Source of the DNA: Taudactylus pleione
Taxonomy: Eukaryota; Chordata; Amphibia; Anura; Myobatrachidae
Length of the DNA stretch: 64,000 bases
Reading direction: 5' to 3'
Assembly: GCA_031769625.1 (NCBI GenBank)
Contig: JAUIMM010000003.1
Location: forward strand, 3,510,501 to 3,574,500
In this document: one piece after another, positions 34,170 to 45,469 of the stretch
Position numbering within the stretch: position 1 is the first letter of the stretch
Layout of the letters: every line of letters starts with the position of its first letter
The notes under the pieces: model-generated
Database searches by the model: none
Told to the model about the DNA's origin: nothing
The model's input: the letters and a program-made list of their open reading frames with translations, nothing else
Position numbers and translations under genes: made by a program

Positions 34170-35114
34170 AGGGAAATTCACTTAATTTCTCACTATGAAG
34201 ACTGTCATTGCTCATTGTAGGGGCGTAGAATCCTATTGCCAACTGCCGTCATTAGTAAATGATCTCTGGTCTCCTGTATCCTCTGACCAGTGTCCCGCAT
34301 CATTAGCAAATGATCCCTGGTTTTGTCTGCTCGGGTCTTATCAGTGTATTCCACTGACTGCTAATGTGTATCAAGCTTCTTATATGTCCCTTTATATCAG
34401 AACCATTTAAAATCAGAGAGACTAAATTTTTATTTTTTTTTCCTAATATATTTCTTTCCCCTCAATACCCACCATATACCAATCACCACTCACTGATTAC
34501 CATATGTCAATCATGCAGGAAAAGAGTGCCACATCAATCACAAGGCTCTATTCGCAAGGTAATTCGCATATATGCAAATTACCTTGCCCACAATGCATCT
34601 TGTTTGTTATTGATTCCCTCTTTTCCTGTGTTGTTGATATATAGCATTTAATAAACAGTGCATTGCATGTAGTAAGTGTTACAACAGAAAAATATAAAAA
34701 TATATATATTAAAAATAAATATATATATATATATATTGTCTCCCTATTTCTACAGGCATGTAAATTTAACTACCCCCAGTGTAAATATAGTAAATTTGAT
34801 TTTCCTCATTTTGAGGGATTTGCCATGATCTAGGTTGTGGATATTTTCATGTTGGAGAATAGGACATGATTTGAGAATAGAACATGATTCTTATGGACAG
34901 TCTGTATTCTTATGTGAGTTGTAGGAATGGACCATTGTGGGCTGTAATCCTAGTGAATTATAAAATAGAGTTGTTAAAAAGCATAACGCAGTATAGACAA
35001 CCCAATTTGAATATATATATAAATTACTTTACCCATAATGCATTTTGTGTATCTAATCCTGTGGTTTTTTTTGCATAAATACATTAATAAATAGTGGTGC
35101 AATAGAGTCTCTAT
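34170..35114. repeat. AT-rich spacer copy 4 (full length)
   Basis: Same layout as copy 1, with TGTATTCCACTGACTG in place of TGTCCTCCACTGACTG and a shorter TA run (about 34719-34736). Confidence 0.85.
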
Positions 35115-37551
35115 TCTCCCTAAGCTCATTGACTTTCTCCCTAAGCTCACTGTCTTTCTCTCTAAGCTCATTGTCTTTCTACCTATGCTCATTGACTTTC
35201 TCCATATGCTCATTGTTCTTCTCCCTAAACTCATTGTTCTTCTCCCTAAGCTCATTGACTTTCTCCCTATGCTCATTGTCTTTCTCCCTGTGCTCACTGT
35301 ATTTCTCCCTAAGCTGCTTGTCTCTCTCGCTATGTTTATTGACTTTCTCCCTATGCTCATTGTCTTTCTCTCTAAACTCATTGTCTTTCTCCCTAAGCTG
35401 ACTGTATTTCTCCCTACGCTCATTGACTTTCTCCCTATGCTCATTGACTTTCTCCCTAAGATGACTGTCTTTCTCCCTAAGCTCACTGTCTTTCTCCCTA
35501 AGCTCATTGACTTTCTCCCTAAGCTCACTGTCATTCTCCCTATGCTCATTGACTTTCTCCCTAAGCTCATTGACTTTCTCCCTAAGCTCATTGTCTTTCT
35601 CCCTATGCTCATTGACTTTCTCCCTAAACTCACTGTCTTTCTCCCTAAGCTCACTATCTTTCTCCCTATGCTCATTGACTTTCTCCCTAAGCTCATTGAC
35701 TTTCTCCCTATGCTCATTGACTTTCTCCCTAAGCTCACTGTCTTTCTCCCTAAGCTCACTGTCTTTCTCCCTAAGCTCATTGACTTTCTCCCTAAACTCA
35801 CTGTCTTTCTCCTTAAGCTCACTGTCTTTCTCCCTAAGCTCACTGACTTTCTCCCTAAGCTCATTGTCTTTCTCCCTATGCTCATTGACTTTCTCCCTAA
35901 GCTCATTGACTTTCTCCATATGCTCATTGTTCTTCTCCCTAAGCTCATTGTCCTTCTCCCTAAACTGACTGTGTTTCTCAATAAGCTCATTGACTTTCTC
36001 CCTATGCTTATTGACTTTCTCACTATGCTCATTGTCTTTCTCCCTGTGCTCATTGTATTTCTCCCTAAGCTGCTTGTCTCTCTCCCTATGGTTTTTGACT
36101 TTCTCCCTATGCTCATTGTCCTTCTCCCTAAGCTGACTGTATTTCTGTCTATGCTGATTGACTTTCTCCCTATGCTCATTGTCTTTCTCCCTAAGCTGAC
36201 TGTATTTCTCCCTATGCTCATTGTCATTCTCCCTAAGCTGACTGTATTTTTCCCTATGCTCACTGTCTTTCTCCCTATGCTGATTGTCTTTCTCCCTAAG
36301 CTGACTGTATTTCTCCCTACGCTGATAGTCTTTCTCCCTACGCTCATTGTCTTTCTCCCTATGCTGATAGTCTTTCTCCCTACGCTCACTGACTTTCGCC
36401 CTAAGCTCATTGTCTTTCTCCCTATGCTGATAGTCTTTCTCCCTATGCTCATTTTCCTTCTCCCTATGGTCATTGTCTTTCTCCCTAAGCTCACTGTCTT
36501 TCTCCCTAAGCTCACTGTCTTTCTCCCTAAGCACATTATCTTTCTCCCTATGCTCATTGACTTTCTCCCTAAGCTCACTGTCTTTCTCCCTATGCTCATT
36601 GACTTTCTCCCTAAGCTCACTGTCTTTCTCCCTATGCTCATTGACTTTCTCCCTAAGCTCACTGTCTTTCTCCCTAAGCTCATTGACTTTCTCCCTAAGC
36701 TCACTGACTTTCTCCCTAAACTCACTGTCTTTCTCCCTAAGCTCACTGACTTTCTCCCTAAGCTCACTGACTTTCTCCCTAAGCTCATTCACTTTCTCCC
36801 TAAGCTCACTGTCTTTCTCCCTAAGCTCACTGACTTTCTCCCTATGCTCATTGACTTTCTCCCTAAGCTCATTGTCTTTCTCCCTATGCTCATTGACTTT
36901 CTCCCTAAGTCAATGACTTTCTTCCTATGCTCCTTGACTTTCTCCCTAAGCTCACTGTCTTTCTCCCTAAGCTCATTGACTTTCTCCCTAAGCTGACTGT
37001 ATTTCTCTCTATGCTGATTGACTTTCTCCCTATGGTCATTGACTTTCTCCCTAAGCTGACTGTATTTCTCCCTACGCTGATAGTCTGTCTCCCTACGCTG
37101 ATAGTCTTTCTCCCTACGCTCATTGACTTTCTCCCTAAGCTGACTGTATTTCTCTCTATGCTGATTGACTTTCTCCCTAAGCTCATTGACTTTCTCCCTA
37201 TGCTCATTGTCTTTCTCCCTATGCTCACTGTCTTTCTCCCTAAGCTCACTGTCTTTCTACCTATGCTCACTGACTTTCTCCCTAAGCTCATTGTCTTTCT
37301 CCCTATGCTCATTGACTTTCTCCCTAAGCTCACTGTCTTTCTCCCTAAGCTCATTGACTTTCTCCCTAAGCACATTATCTTTCTCCCTATGCTCATTGAC
37401 TTTCTCCCTAAGCTGCTTGTCTCTCTCCCTATGGTCATTGACTTTCTCCTTAAGAGCACTGATTTTCTCCCTAAGCTGATTGTCCATCTCCCTGTGCTCA
37501 TTCACTTTCTCACTATGATGAATGTCATTGTCTTTCTCCCTATGCTCATTG
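35115..37551. repeat. 21-bp repeat block 11
   Basis: The left end differs from blocks 8-10 (extra GTTCTTCTCCCTAAACTC units). The middle matches them. A one-base loss at CTCCCTAAGTCAATGAC (about 36906) shifts the plus frame. The block ends GATTGTCCATCTCCCTGTGC, then CTCACTATGATGAATGTC, a junction shared with spacer copy 7. Confidence 0.88.
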
Positions 37552-38443
37552 TAGGGGCGTAGAATCCTATTGCCAACTGCCGTCATTAGTAAATGATCTC
37601 TGGTCTCCTGTATCCTCTGACCAGTGTCCCGCATCATTAGCAAATGATCCCTGGTTTTGTCTGCTCGGGTCTTATCAGTGTCCTCCATTGACTGCTAACG
37701 TGTATCAAGCTTCTTATATGTCCCTTTATATCAGAACCATTTAAAATCAGAGACTAAATTTTTATTTTTTTTTCCTAATATATTTCTTTCCCCTCAATAC
37801 CCACCATATACCAATCACCACTCACTGATTACCATATGTCAATCATGCAGGAAAAGAGTGCCACATCAATCACAAGGCTCTATTCGCAAGGTAATTCGCA
37901 TATATGCAAATTACCTTGCCCACAATGCATCTTGTTTGTTATTGATTCCCTCTTTTCCTGTGTTGTTGATATATAGCATTTAATAAACAGTGCATTGCAT
38001 GTAGTAAGTGTTACAACAGAAAAATATAAAAATATATATATTAAAAATAAATATATATATATATATTGTCTCCCTATTTCTACAGGCATGTAAATTTAAC
38101 TACCCCCAGTGTAAATATAGTAAATTTGATTTTCCTCACTTTGAGGGATTTGCCATGATCTAGGTGGTGGATATTTTCATGTTGGAGAATAGGACATGAT
38201 TTGAGAATAGAACATGATTCTTATGGACAGTCTGTATTCTTATGTGAGTTGTAGGAATGGACCATTGTGGGCTGTAATCCTAGTGAATTATAAAATAGAG
38301 TTGTTAAAAAGCATAACGCAGTATAGACAACCCAATTTGAATATATATGTAAATTACTTTACCCATAATGCATTTTGTGTATCTAATCCTGTGTTTTTTT
38401 TTGCATAAATACATTAATAAATAGTGGTGCAATAGAGTCTCTA
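37552..38443. repeat. AT-rich spacer copy 5
   Basis: It starts at GTAGGGGCGTAGAATCC directly after a CTATGCTCATT unit and lacks the GGGAAATTCACTTAA lead. The body matches copy 4, with CTCCATTGACTGCTAACG shared with copy 7. Confidence 0.85.
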
Positions 38444-41400
38444 TTCTCCCTAAGCTCATTGACTTTCTCCCTCAGCTCACTGTCTTTCTCCTTAAGCTCA
38501 CTGTCTTTCTCTCTAAGCTCATTGTCTTTCTACCTATGCTCATTGACTTTCTCCATATGCTCATTGTTCTTCTCCCTAAGCTCATTGTCCTTCTCCCTAA
38601 GCTGACTGTATTTCTCCCAAAGCTCATTGACTTTCTCCCTATGCTTATTGACTTTCTCCCTATGCTCATTGTCTTTCTCCCTGTGCTCACTGTATTTCTC
38701 CCTAAGCTGCTTGTCTCTCTCGCTATGTTTATTGACTTTCTCCCTATGCTCATTGTCTTTCTCCCTAAACTCATTGTCTTTCTCCCTAAGCTGACTGTAT
38801 TTCTCCCTACGCTCATTGACTTTCTCACTTTGCTCATTGTCTTTCTCCCTATGCTCATTGACTTTCTCCCTAAGCTGACTGTCTTTCTCCCTAAGCTCAC
38901 TGTCTTTCTCCCTAAGCTCATTGACTTTCTCCCTAAGCTCACTGTCATTCTCCCTATGCTCATTGACTTTCTCCCTAAGCTCATTGTCTTTCTCCCTATG
39001 CTCATTGACTTTCACCCTAAACTCAATGTCTTTCTCCCTAAGCTCACTATCTTTCTCCCTATGCTCATTGACTTTCTCCCTAAGCTCATTGACTTTCTCC
39101 CTATGCTCATTGAGTTTCTCCCTAAGCTCATTGACTTTCTCCCTATGCTCATTGAGTTTCTCCCTATGCTCATTGACTTTCTCCCTAAGCTCACTGTCTT
39201 TCTCCCTAAACTCACTGTCTTTCTCCCTAAGCTCATTGACTTTCTCCCTAAGCTCACTGTCTTTCTCCTTAAGCTCACTGTCTTTCTCCCTAAGCTCACT
39301 GACTTTCTCCCTAAGCTCATTGTCTTTCTCCCTATGCTCATTGACTTTCTCCCTAAGCTCATTGACTTTCTCCATATGCTCATTGTTCTTCTCCCTAAGC
39401 TCATTGTCCTTCTCCCTAAACTGACTGTGTTTCTCCCTAAGCTCATTGACTTTCTCCCTATGCTTATTGACTTTCTCTCTATGCTCATTGTCTTTCTCCC
39501 TGTGCTCATTGTAATTCTCCCTAAGCTGCTTGTCTCTCTCCCTATGGTTATTGACTTTCTCCCTATGCTCATTGTCCTTCTCCCTAAGCTGACTGTATTT
39601 CTGTCTATGCTGATTGACTTTCTCCCTATGCTCATTGTCTTTCTCCCTAAGCTGACTGTATTTCTCCCTATGCTCATTGTCATTCTCCCTAAGCTGACTG
39701 TATTTTTCCCTATGCTCACTGTCTTTCTCCCTATGCTGATTGTCTTTCTCCCTATGCTGATTGTCTTTCTCCCTAAGCTGACTGTATTTCTCCCTAAGCT
39801 GATAGTCTTTCTCCCTACGCTCATTGTCTTTCTCCCTACGCTCATTGACTTTCGCCCTATGCTCATTGTCTTTCTCCCTATGCTGATAGTCTTTCTCCCT
39901 ATGCTCATTGTCCTTCTCCCTATGGTCATTGTCTTTCTCCCTAAGCTCACTGTCTTTCTCCCTAAGCTCACTGTCTTTCTCCCTATGCTCATTGACTTTC
40001 TCCCTAAGCTCAATGACTTTCTCCCTATGCTCATTGAGTTTCTCCCTAAGCTCACTGTCTTTCTCCCTAAGCTCATTGACTTTCTCCCTATGCTCATTGA
40101 CTTTCTCCCTAAGCTCATTGTCTTTCTCCCTATGCTCATTGACTTTCTCCCTAAGCTCAATGACTTTCTTCCTATGCTCCTTGACTTTCTCCCTAAGCTC
40201 ACTGTCTTTCTCCCTAAGCTCATTGACTTTCTACCTAAGCTGACTGTATTTCTCTCTATGCTGATTGACTTTCTCCCTATGGTCATTGACTTTCTCCCTA
40301 AGCTGACTGTATTTCTTCCTACGCTGATAGTCTTTCTCCCTACGCTCATTGTCTTTCTCCCTACGCTGATAGTCTTTCTCCCTACGCTCATTGACTTTCT
40401 CCCTACGCTGACTGTATTTCTCTCTATGCTGATTGACTTTCTCCCTATGGTCATTGACTTTCTCCCTAAGCTGACTGTATTTCTCCCTATGCTCATTGAC
40501 TTTCTCCCTAAGCTCATTGACTTTCTCCCTATACTCATTGAGTTTCTCCCTAAGCTCATTGTCTTTCTCCCTAAGCTCATTGACTTTCTCCCTAAGCTCA
40601 CTGCCTTTCTCCCTAAGCTCATTGACTTTCTCCCTAAGCTCATTGTCTTTCTCCCTAAGCTCATTGTCTTTCTCCCTAAGCTCAATGACTTTCTCCCTAT
40701 GCTCATTGAGTTTCTCCCTAAGCTCACTGTCTTTCTCCCTAAGCTCATTGACTTTCTCCCTAAGCACATTATCTTTCTCCCTAAGCTCACTCTTTCTCCC
40801 TAAGCTCATTGACTTTCTCCCTAAGCACATTATCTTTCTCCCTAAGCTCACTGTCTTTCTCCCTAAGCTCATTGACTTTCTCCCTAAGCTCACTGTCTTT
40901 CTCCCTAAGCTCACTGACTTTCTCCCTATGCTCATTGACTTTCTCCCTAAGCTCATTGTCTTTCTCCCTATGCTCATTGACTTTCTCCCTAAGCTCAATG
41001 ACTTTCTTCCTATGCTCCTTGACTTTCTCCCTAAGATCACTGTCTTTCTCCCTAAGCTCATTGACTTTCTCCCTAAGCTGACTGTATTTCTCTCTATGCT
41101 GATTGACTTTCTCCCTATGGTCATTGACTTTCTCCCTAAGCTGACTGTATTTCTCCCTACGCTGATAGTCTTTCTCCCTACGCTCATTGTCTTTCTCCCT
41201 ACGCTGATAGTCTTTCTCCCTACGCTCATTGACTTTCTCCCTAAGCTGACTGTATTTCTCTCTATGCTGATTGACTTTCTCCCTAAGCTGACTGTATTTC
41301 TCCCTATGCTCATTGACTTTCTCCCTAAGCTCATTGACTTTCTCCCTATACTCATTGAGTTTCTCCCTAAGCTCATTGTCTTTCTCCCTAAGCTCACTGC

Positions 41401-42462
41401 CTTTCTCCCTAAGCTCATTGACTTTCTCCCTAAGCTCATTGTCTTTCTCCCTATGCTCATTGACTTTCTCCCTAAGCACATTATCTTTCTCCCTATGCTC
41501 ATTGACTTTCTCCCTAAGATCACTGTATTTCTCCCTATGCTCATTGACTTTCTCCCTAAGATCACTGTATTTCTCCCTAAGCTCACTGTCTTTCTCCCTA
41601 TGCTCATTGACTTTCTCCCTAAGCTCATTGACTTTCTCCCTAAACTCACTGTCTTTCTCCCTAAGCTCATTGACTTTCTCCCTAAGATCACTGTATTTCT
41701 CCCTAAGCTCACTGACTTTCTCCCTATGCTCATTGACTTTCTCCCTAAACTCATTGTCTTTCTCCCTATGCTCATTGACTTTCTCCCTAAGCTCAATGAC
41801 TTTCTTCCTATGCTCCTTGACTTACTTCCTAAGCTCACTGTCTTTCTCCCTAAGCTCATTGACTTTCTCCCTAAGCTGACTGTATTTCTCTCTATGCTGA
41901 TTGACTTTCTCCCTAAGCTGACTGTATTTCTCTCTATGCTGATTGACTTTCTCCCTATGGTCATTGTCTTTCTCCTTAAGCTGACTGTATTTCTCCCTAT
42001 ACTCATTGTCCTTCTCCCTAAGCTCATTGTCCTTCTCCCTAAACTGACTGTGTTTCTCCCTAAGCTCACTGCCTTTCTCCCTAAGCTCATTGACTTTCTC
42101 CCTAAGCTCATTGTCTTTCTCCCTATGCTCACTGTCTTTCTCCCTAAGCTCATTGACTTTCTCCCTAAGCACATTATCTTTCTCCCTATGCTCATTGACT
42201 TTCTCCCTAAGCTCATTGACTTTCTCCCTAAACTCATTGTCTTTCTCCCTAAACTCATTGTCTTTCTTCCTAAACTCACTGTCTTTCTCCCTAAACTCAT
42301 TGTCTTTCTTCCTATGCTCCTTGACTTTCTCCCTAAGCTCATTGACTTTCTCCCTAAGCTGACTGTATTTCTCCCTACGCTGATAGTCTTTCTCCCTAAG
42401 CTGATTGTCCATCTCCCTGTGCTCATTGTCTTTCCCCCTGTGCTCATTGTCTTTCCCCCTAA
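38444..42462. repeat. 21-bp repeat block 12 with the longest open frame
   Basis: This 4-kb run contains two or three internal duplications of a segment ending CTTGACTTACTTCCTAAGC or CTTGACTTTCTCCCTAAG (near 40170, 41010 and 41810). The minus frame 42534-40231 is open for 767 codons, and plus frames 38536-40803 (755) and 40496-42490 (664) overlap it. The near-equal openness of both strands is the signature of periodicity. Confidence 0.88.
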
Positions 42463-43563
42463 GGGAAATTCACTTAATTTCTCACTATGAAGACTGTCAT
42501 TGCTCATTGTAGGGGCGTAGAATCGTATTGCCAACTGCCGTCATTAGTAAATGATCTCTGGTCTCCTGTATCCTCTGACCAGTGTCCCGCATCATTAGCA
42601 AATGATCCCTGGTTTTGTCTGCTCGGGTCTTATCAGTGTCCTCCACTGACTGCTAATGTGTATCAAGCTTCTTATATGTCCCTTTATATCAGAACCATTT
42701 AAAATCAGAGAGACTAAATTTTTTTTTTTTTTTCCTAATATATTTCTTTCCCCTCAATACCCACCATATACCAATCACCACTCACTGATTACCATATGTC
42801 AATCATGCAGGAAAAGAGTGCCACATCAATCACAAGGCTCTATTCGCAAGGTAATTCGCATATATGCAAATTACCTTGCCCACAATGCATCTTGTTTGTT
42901 ATTGATTCCCTCTTTTCCTGTGTTGTTGATATATAGCATTTAATAAACAGTGCATTGCATGTAGTAAGTGTTACAACAGAAAAATATAAAAATATATATA
43001 TTAAAAATAAATATATATATATATATATTGTCTCCCTATTTCTACAGGCATGTAAATTTAACTACCCCCAGTGTAAATATAGTAAATTTGATTTTCCTCA
43101 CTTTGAGGGATTTGCCATGATCTAGGTTGTGGATATTTTCATGTTGGAGAATAGGACATGATTTGAGAATAGGACATGATTCTTATGCGAGTTGTAGGAA
43201 TGGACCATTGTGGGCTGTAATCCTAGTGAATTATAAAATAGAGTTGTTAAAAAGCATAACGCAGTATAGACAACCCAATTTGAATATATATGTAAATTAC
43301 TTTACCCATAATGCATTTTGTGTATTTAATCCTGTGTTTTTTTTTGCATAAATACATTAATAAATAGTGGTGCAATAGAGTAAGTTCTATAAAAGATATA
43401 TATATTAAAAGAATAAAAAAAATATTCTCCCTATTTCTACAAGTGTGTGAATTAAACTACCCCCAGTGCATGTTAGTTTTTTTTCCAGTAGAAGCAGTCA
43501 TTGGAGGGGGCCGCCAGTCCCTTGGTTTGCCAGACGCGCTCGGACCCCTAGAAACACCTCTGG
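42463..43563. repeat. AT-rich spacer copy 6 with right-hand extension
   Basis: It is a full spacer plus about 180 bp not present in copies 1-5: TAAGTTCTATAAAAGATAT, then TATTCTCCCTATTTCTACAA, CCAGTAGAAGCAGTCATTGG and AGACGCGCTCGGACCCC, ending CACCTCTGGCTC. The extension repeats the earlier ATTGTCTCCCTATTTCTACA segment in diverged form. It has lost the GGACAGTCTGTATTC segment. Confidence 0.85.
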
Positions 43564-43996
43564 CTCACTGTCTTTCTCCCTATGCTCATTGTCTTTCTCC
43601 CTATACTCATTGACTTTCTCCCTAAGCTCACTGTCTTTCTCCCTAAGCTCACTGTCTTTCTCCCTAAACTCACTGTCTTTCTCCCTATGCTCACTGTCTT
43701 TCTCCCTAAGCTCATTGTCTTTCTCCCTAAACTCACTGTCTTTCTACCTATGCTCCCTGACTTTCTCCCTAAGCTCATTGTCTTTCTCCCTATGCTCATT
43801 GACTTTCTCCCTATGCTCATTGTCTTTCTCCCTGTGCTCACTGTATTTCTCCCTAAGCTGCTTGTCTCTCTCCCTATGGTCATTGACTTTCTCCTTAAGA
43901 GCACTGATTTTCTCCCTAAGCTGATTGTCCATCTCCCTGTGCTCATTCACTTTCTCACTATGATGAATGTCATTGTCTTTCTCCCTATGCTCATTG
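43564..43996. repeat. 21-bp repeat block 13
   Basis: About 430 bp of units between two extended spacers. Its right end, with CTTAAGAGCACTGATTTTC and CTCACTATGATGAATGTC, copies the end of block 11. Confidence 0.88.
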
Positions 43997-44495
43997 TAGG
44001 GGCGTAGAATCCTATTGCCAACTGCCGTCATTAGTAAATGATCTCTGGTCTCCTGTATCCTCTGACCAGTGTCCCGCATCATTAGCAAATGATCCCTGGT
44101 TTTGTCTGCTCGGGTCTTATCAGTGTCCTCCATTGACTGCTAACGTGTATCAAGCTTCTTATATGTCCCTTTATATCAGAACCATTTAAAATAAGAGAGA
44201 CTAAATTTTTATTTTTTTTTCCTAATATATTTCTTTCCCCTCAATACCCACCATATACCAATCACCACTCACTGATTACCATATGTCAATCATGCAGGAA
44301 AAGAGTGCCACATCAATCACAAGGCTCTATTCGCAAGGTAAATCGCATATATGCAAATTACCTTGCCCACAATGCATCTTGTTTGTTATTGATTCCCTCT
44401 TTTCCTGTGTTGTTGATATATAGCATTTAATAAACAGTGCATTGCATGTAGTAAGTGTTACAACAGAGAAAAATATAAAAATATATATATTAAAA

Positions 44496-44540
<45 letters not shown>

Positions 44541-45095
44541 TGTCTCCCTATTTCTACAGGCATGTAAATTTAACTGCCCCCAGTTTAAATATAGTAAATT
44601 TGATTTTCCTCACTTTGAGGGATTTGCCATGATCTAGGTTGTGGATATTTTCATGTTGGAGAATAGGACATGATTTGAGAATAGGACATGATTCTTATGG
44701 ACAGTCTGTATTCTTATGTGAGTTGTAGGAATGGACCATTGTGGGCTGTAATCCTAGTGAATTATAAAATAGAGTTGTTAAAAAGCATAATGCAGTATAG
44801 ACAACCCAATTTGAATATATATGTAAATTACTTTACCCATAATGCATTTTGTGTATCTAATCCTGTGGGTTTTTTTGCATAAATACATTAATAAATAGTG
44901 GTGCAATAGAGTAAGTTCTATAAAAGATATATATATTAAAAGAATAAAAAAAATATTCTCCCTATTTCTACAAGTGTGCGAATTAAACTACCCCCAGTGC
45001 GTGTTAGTTTTTTTTTCCAGTAGAAGCAGTCATTGGAGGGGGCCGCCAGTCCCTTGGTTTGCCAGACGCGCTCGGACCCCTAGAAACACCTCTGG
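43997..45095. repeat. AT-rich spacer copy 7 with right-hand extension
   Basis: Near-identical to copy 6 at an offset of about 1.53 kb. It retains the GGACAGTCTGTATTC segment that copy 6 lost, and has the longest TA run (about 44487-44536). Confidence 0.85.
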
Positions 45096-45157
45096 CTCGT
45101 TGTCTTTCTCCCTATGCTCGTTGACTTTCTCCCTAAGATCATTGTCTTTCTCCCTAT
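45096..45157. repeat. Terminal 21-bp repeat stub
   Basis: About three units, the last ending CCCTATGC against a run of T. This is the abrupt right edge of the complex. Confidence 0.85.
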
Positions 45158-45469
45158 GCTTTTTTTTAACGCTATGAGATTCTGAGTCATGGGTACGGGG
45201 AGGGGAAGCCTGTGTCTGACTTATCTCTGGCGCATAGAATGGTGCTGGTGCATGTTCCGATATTAATTATGATGATGGAGGTGGCTGGTGTAAAATCTAT
45301 GTGCTGCACTGATTTACACAAACCTCCGCATTGTGTATGTGGGCACTGCTGAACATAGTGGGTATGAGGACACAATATATGTGTACCCACTGCCAGTAAC
45401 AGTGTTATGGGCATTGTGTACACACACAGACTACATGCCCAATTATAAACATGTTATGGTCTATAAATA
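45158..45469. other. Right flank of the complex, no gene seen
   Basis: Intronic sequence with TG-rich stretches (GTGTATGTGGGCACTGC, ACCCACTGCCAGTAACAG). No Ig exon, no inverted-repeat element and no tandem array were recognised. Confidence 0.5.

Larger units (their letters stand above)
10366..45157. repeat. Giant 21-bp minisatellite complex with higher-order structure (about 34.8 kb)
   Basis: The core of the unit is CTCCCTAWGCTCAYTG followed by WCTTT, 21 bp in all. Variation is concentrated at a few positions: A/T/C after CCCTA, C/G after GCT, C/T in CAYTG, and A/T before C. I estimate that about 25 kb is pure 21-bp repeat, on the order of 1,200 units. The remainder is six copies of a 599-bp transposon and seven AT-rich spacers. 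The plus strand is pyrimidine-rich, so the hemicentin sense strand carries a purine-rich GGGAGAAAG block every 21 nt. Unit length divisible by three keeps four frames open over kilobases: LPMLIVF- and SLSFSLC-type on plus, REKDNEH- and GRKTMSI-type on minus. No start context, splice structure or non-repeat domain supports a protein. Confidence 0.95.

Noticed and set aside
40231..42534. 767-codon minus-strand frame as a novel GRK- and REK-repeat protein gene
   Set aside because: The opposite strand is open over the same interval in other frames, the sequence is pure 21-bp repeat, and rare indels and stops occur elsewhere in the array without compensation. No promoter, exon structure or non-repeat domain is present.
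10366..45157. CRISPR array
   Set aside because: Units are contiguous and near-identical with no unique spacers of constant length, and the context is a vertebrate intron.
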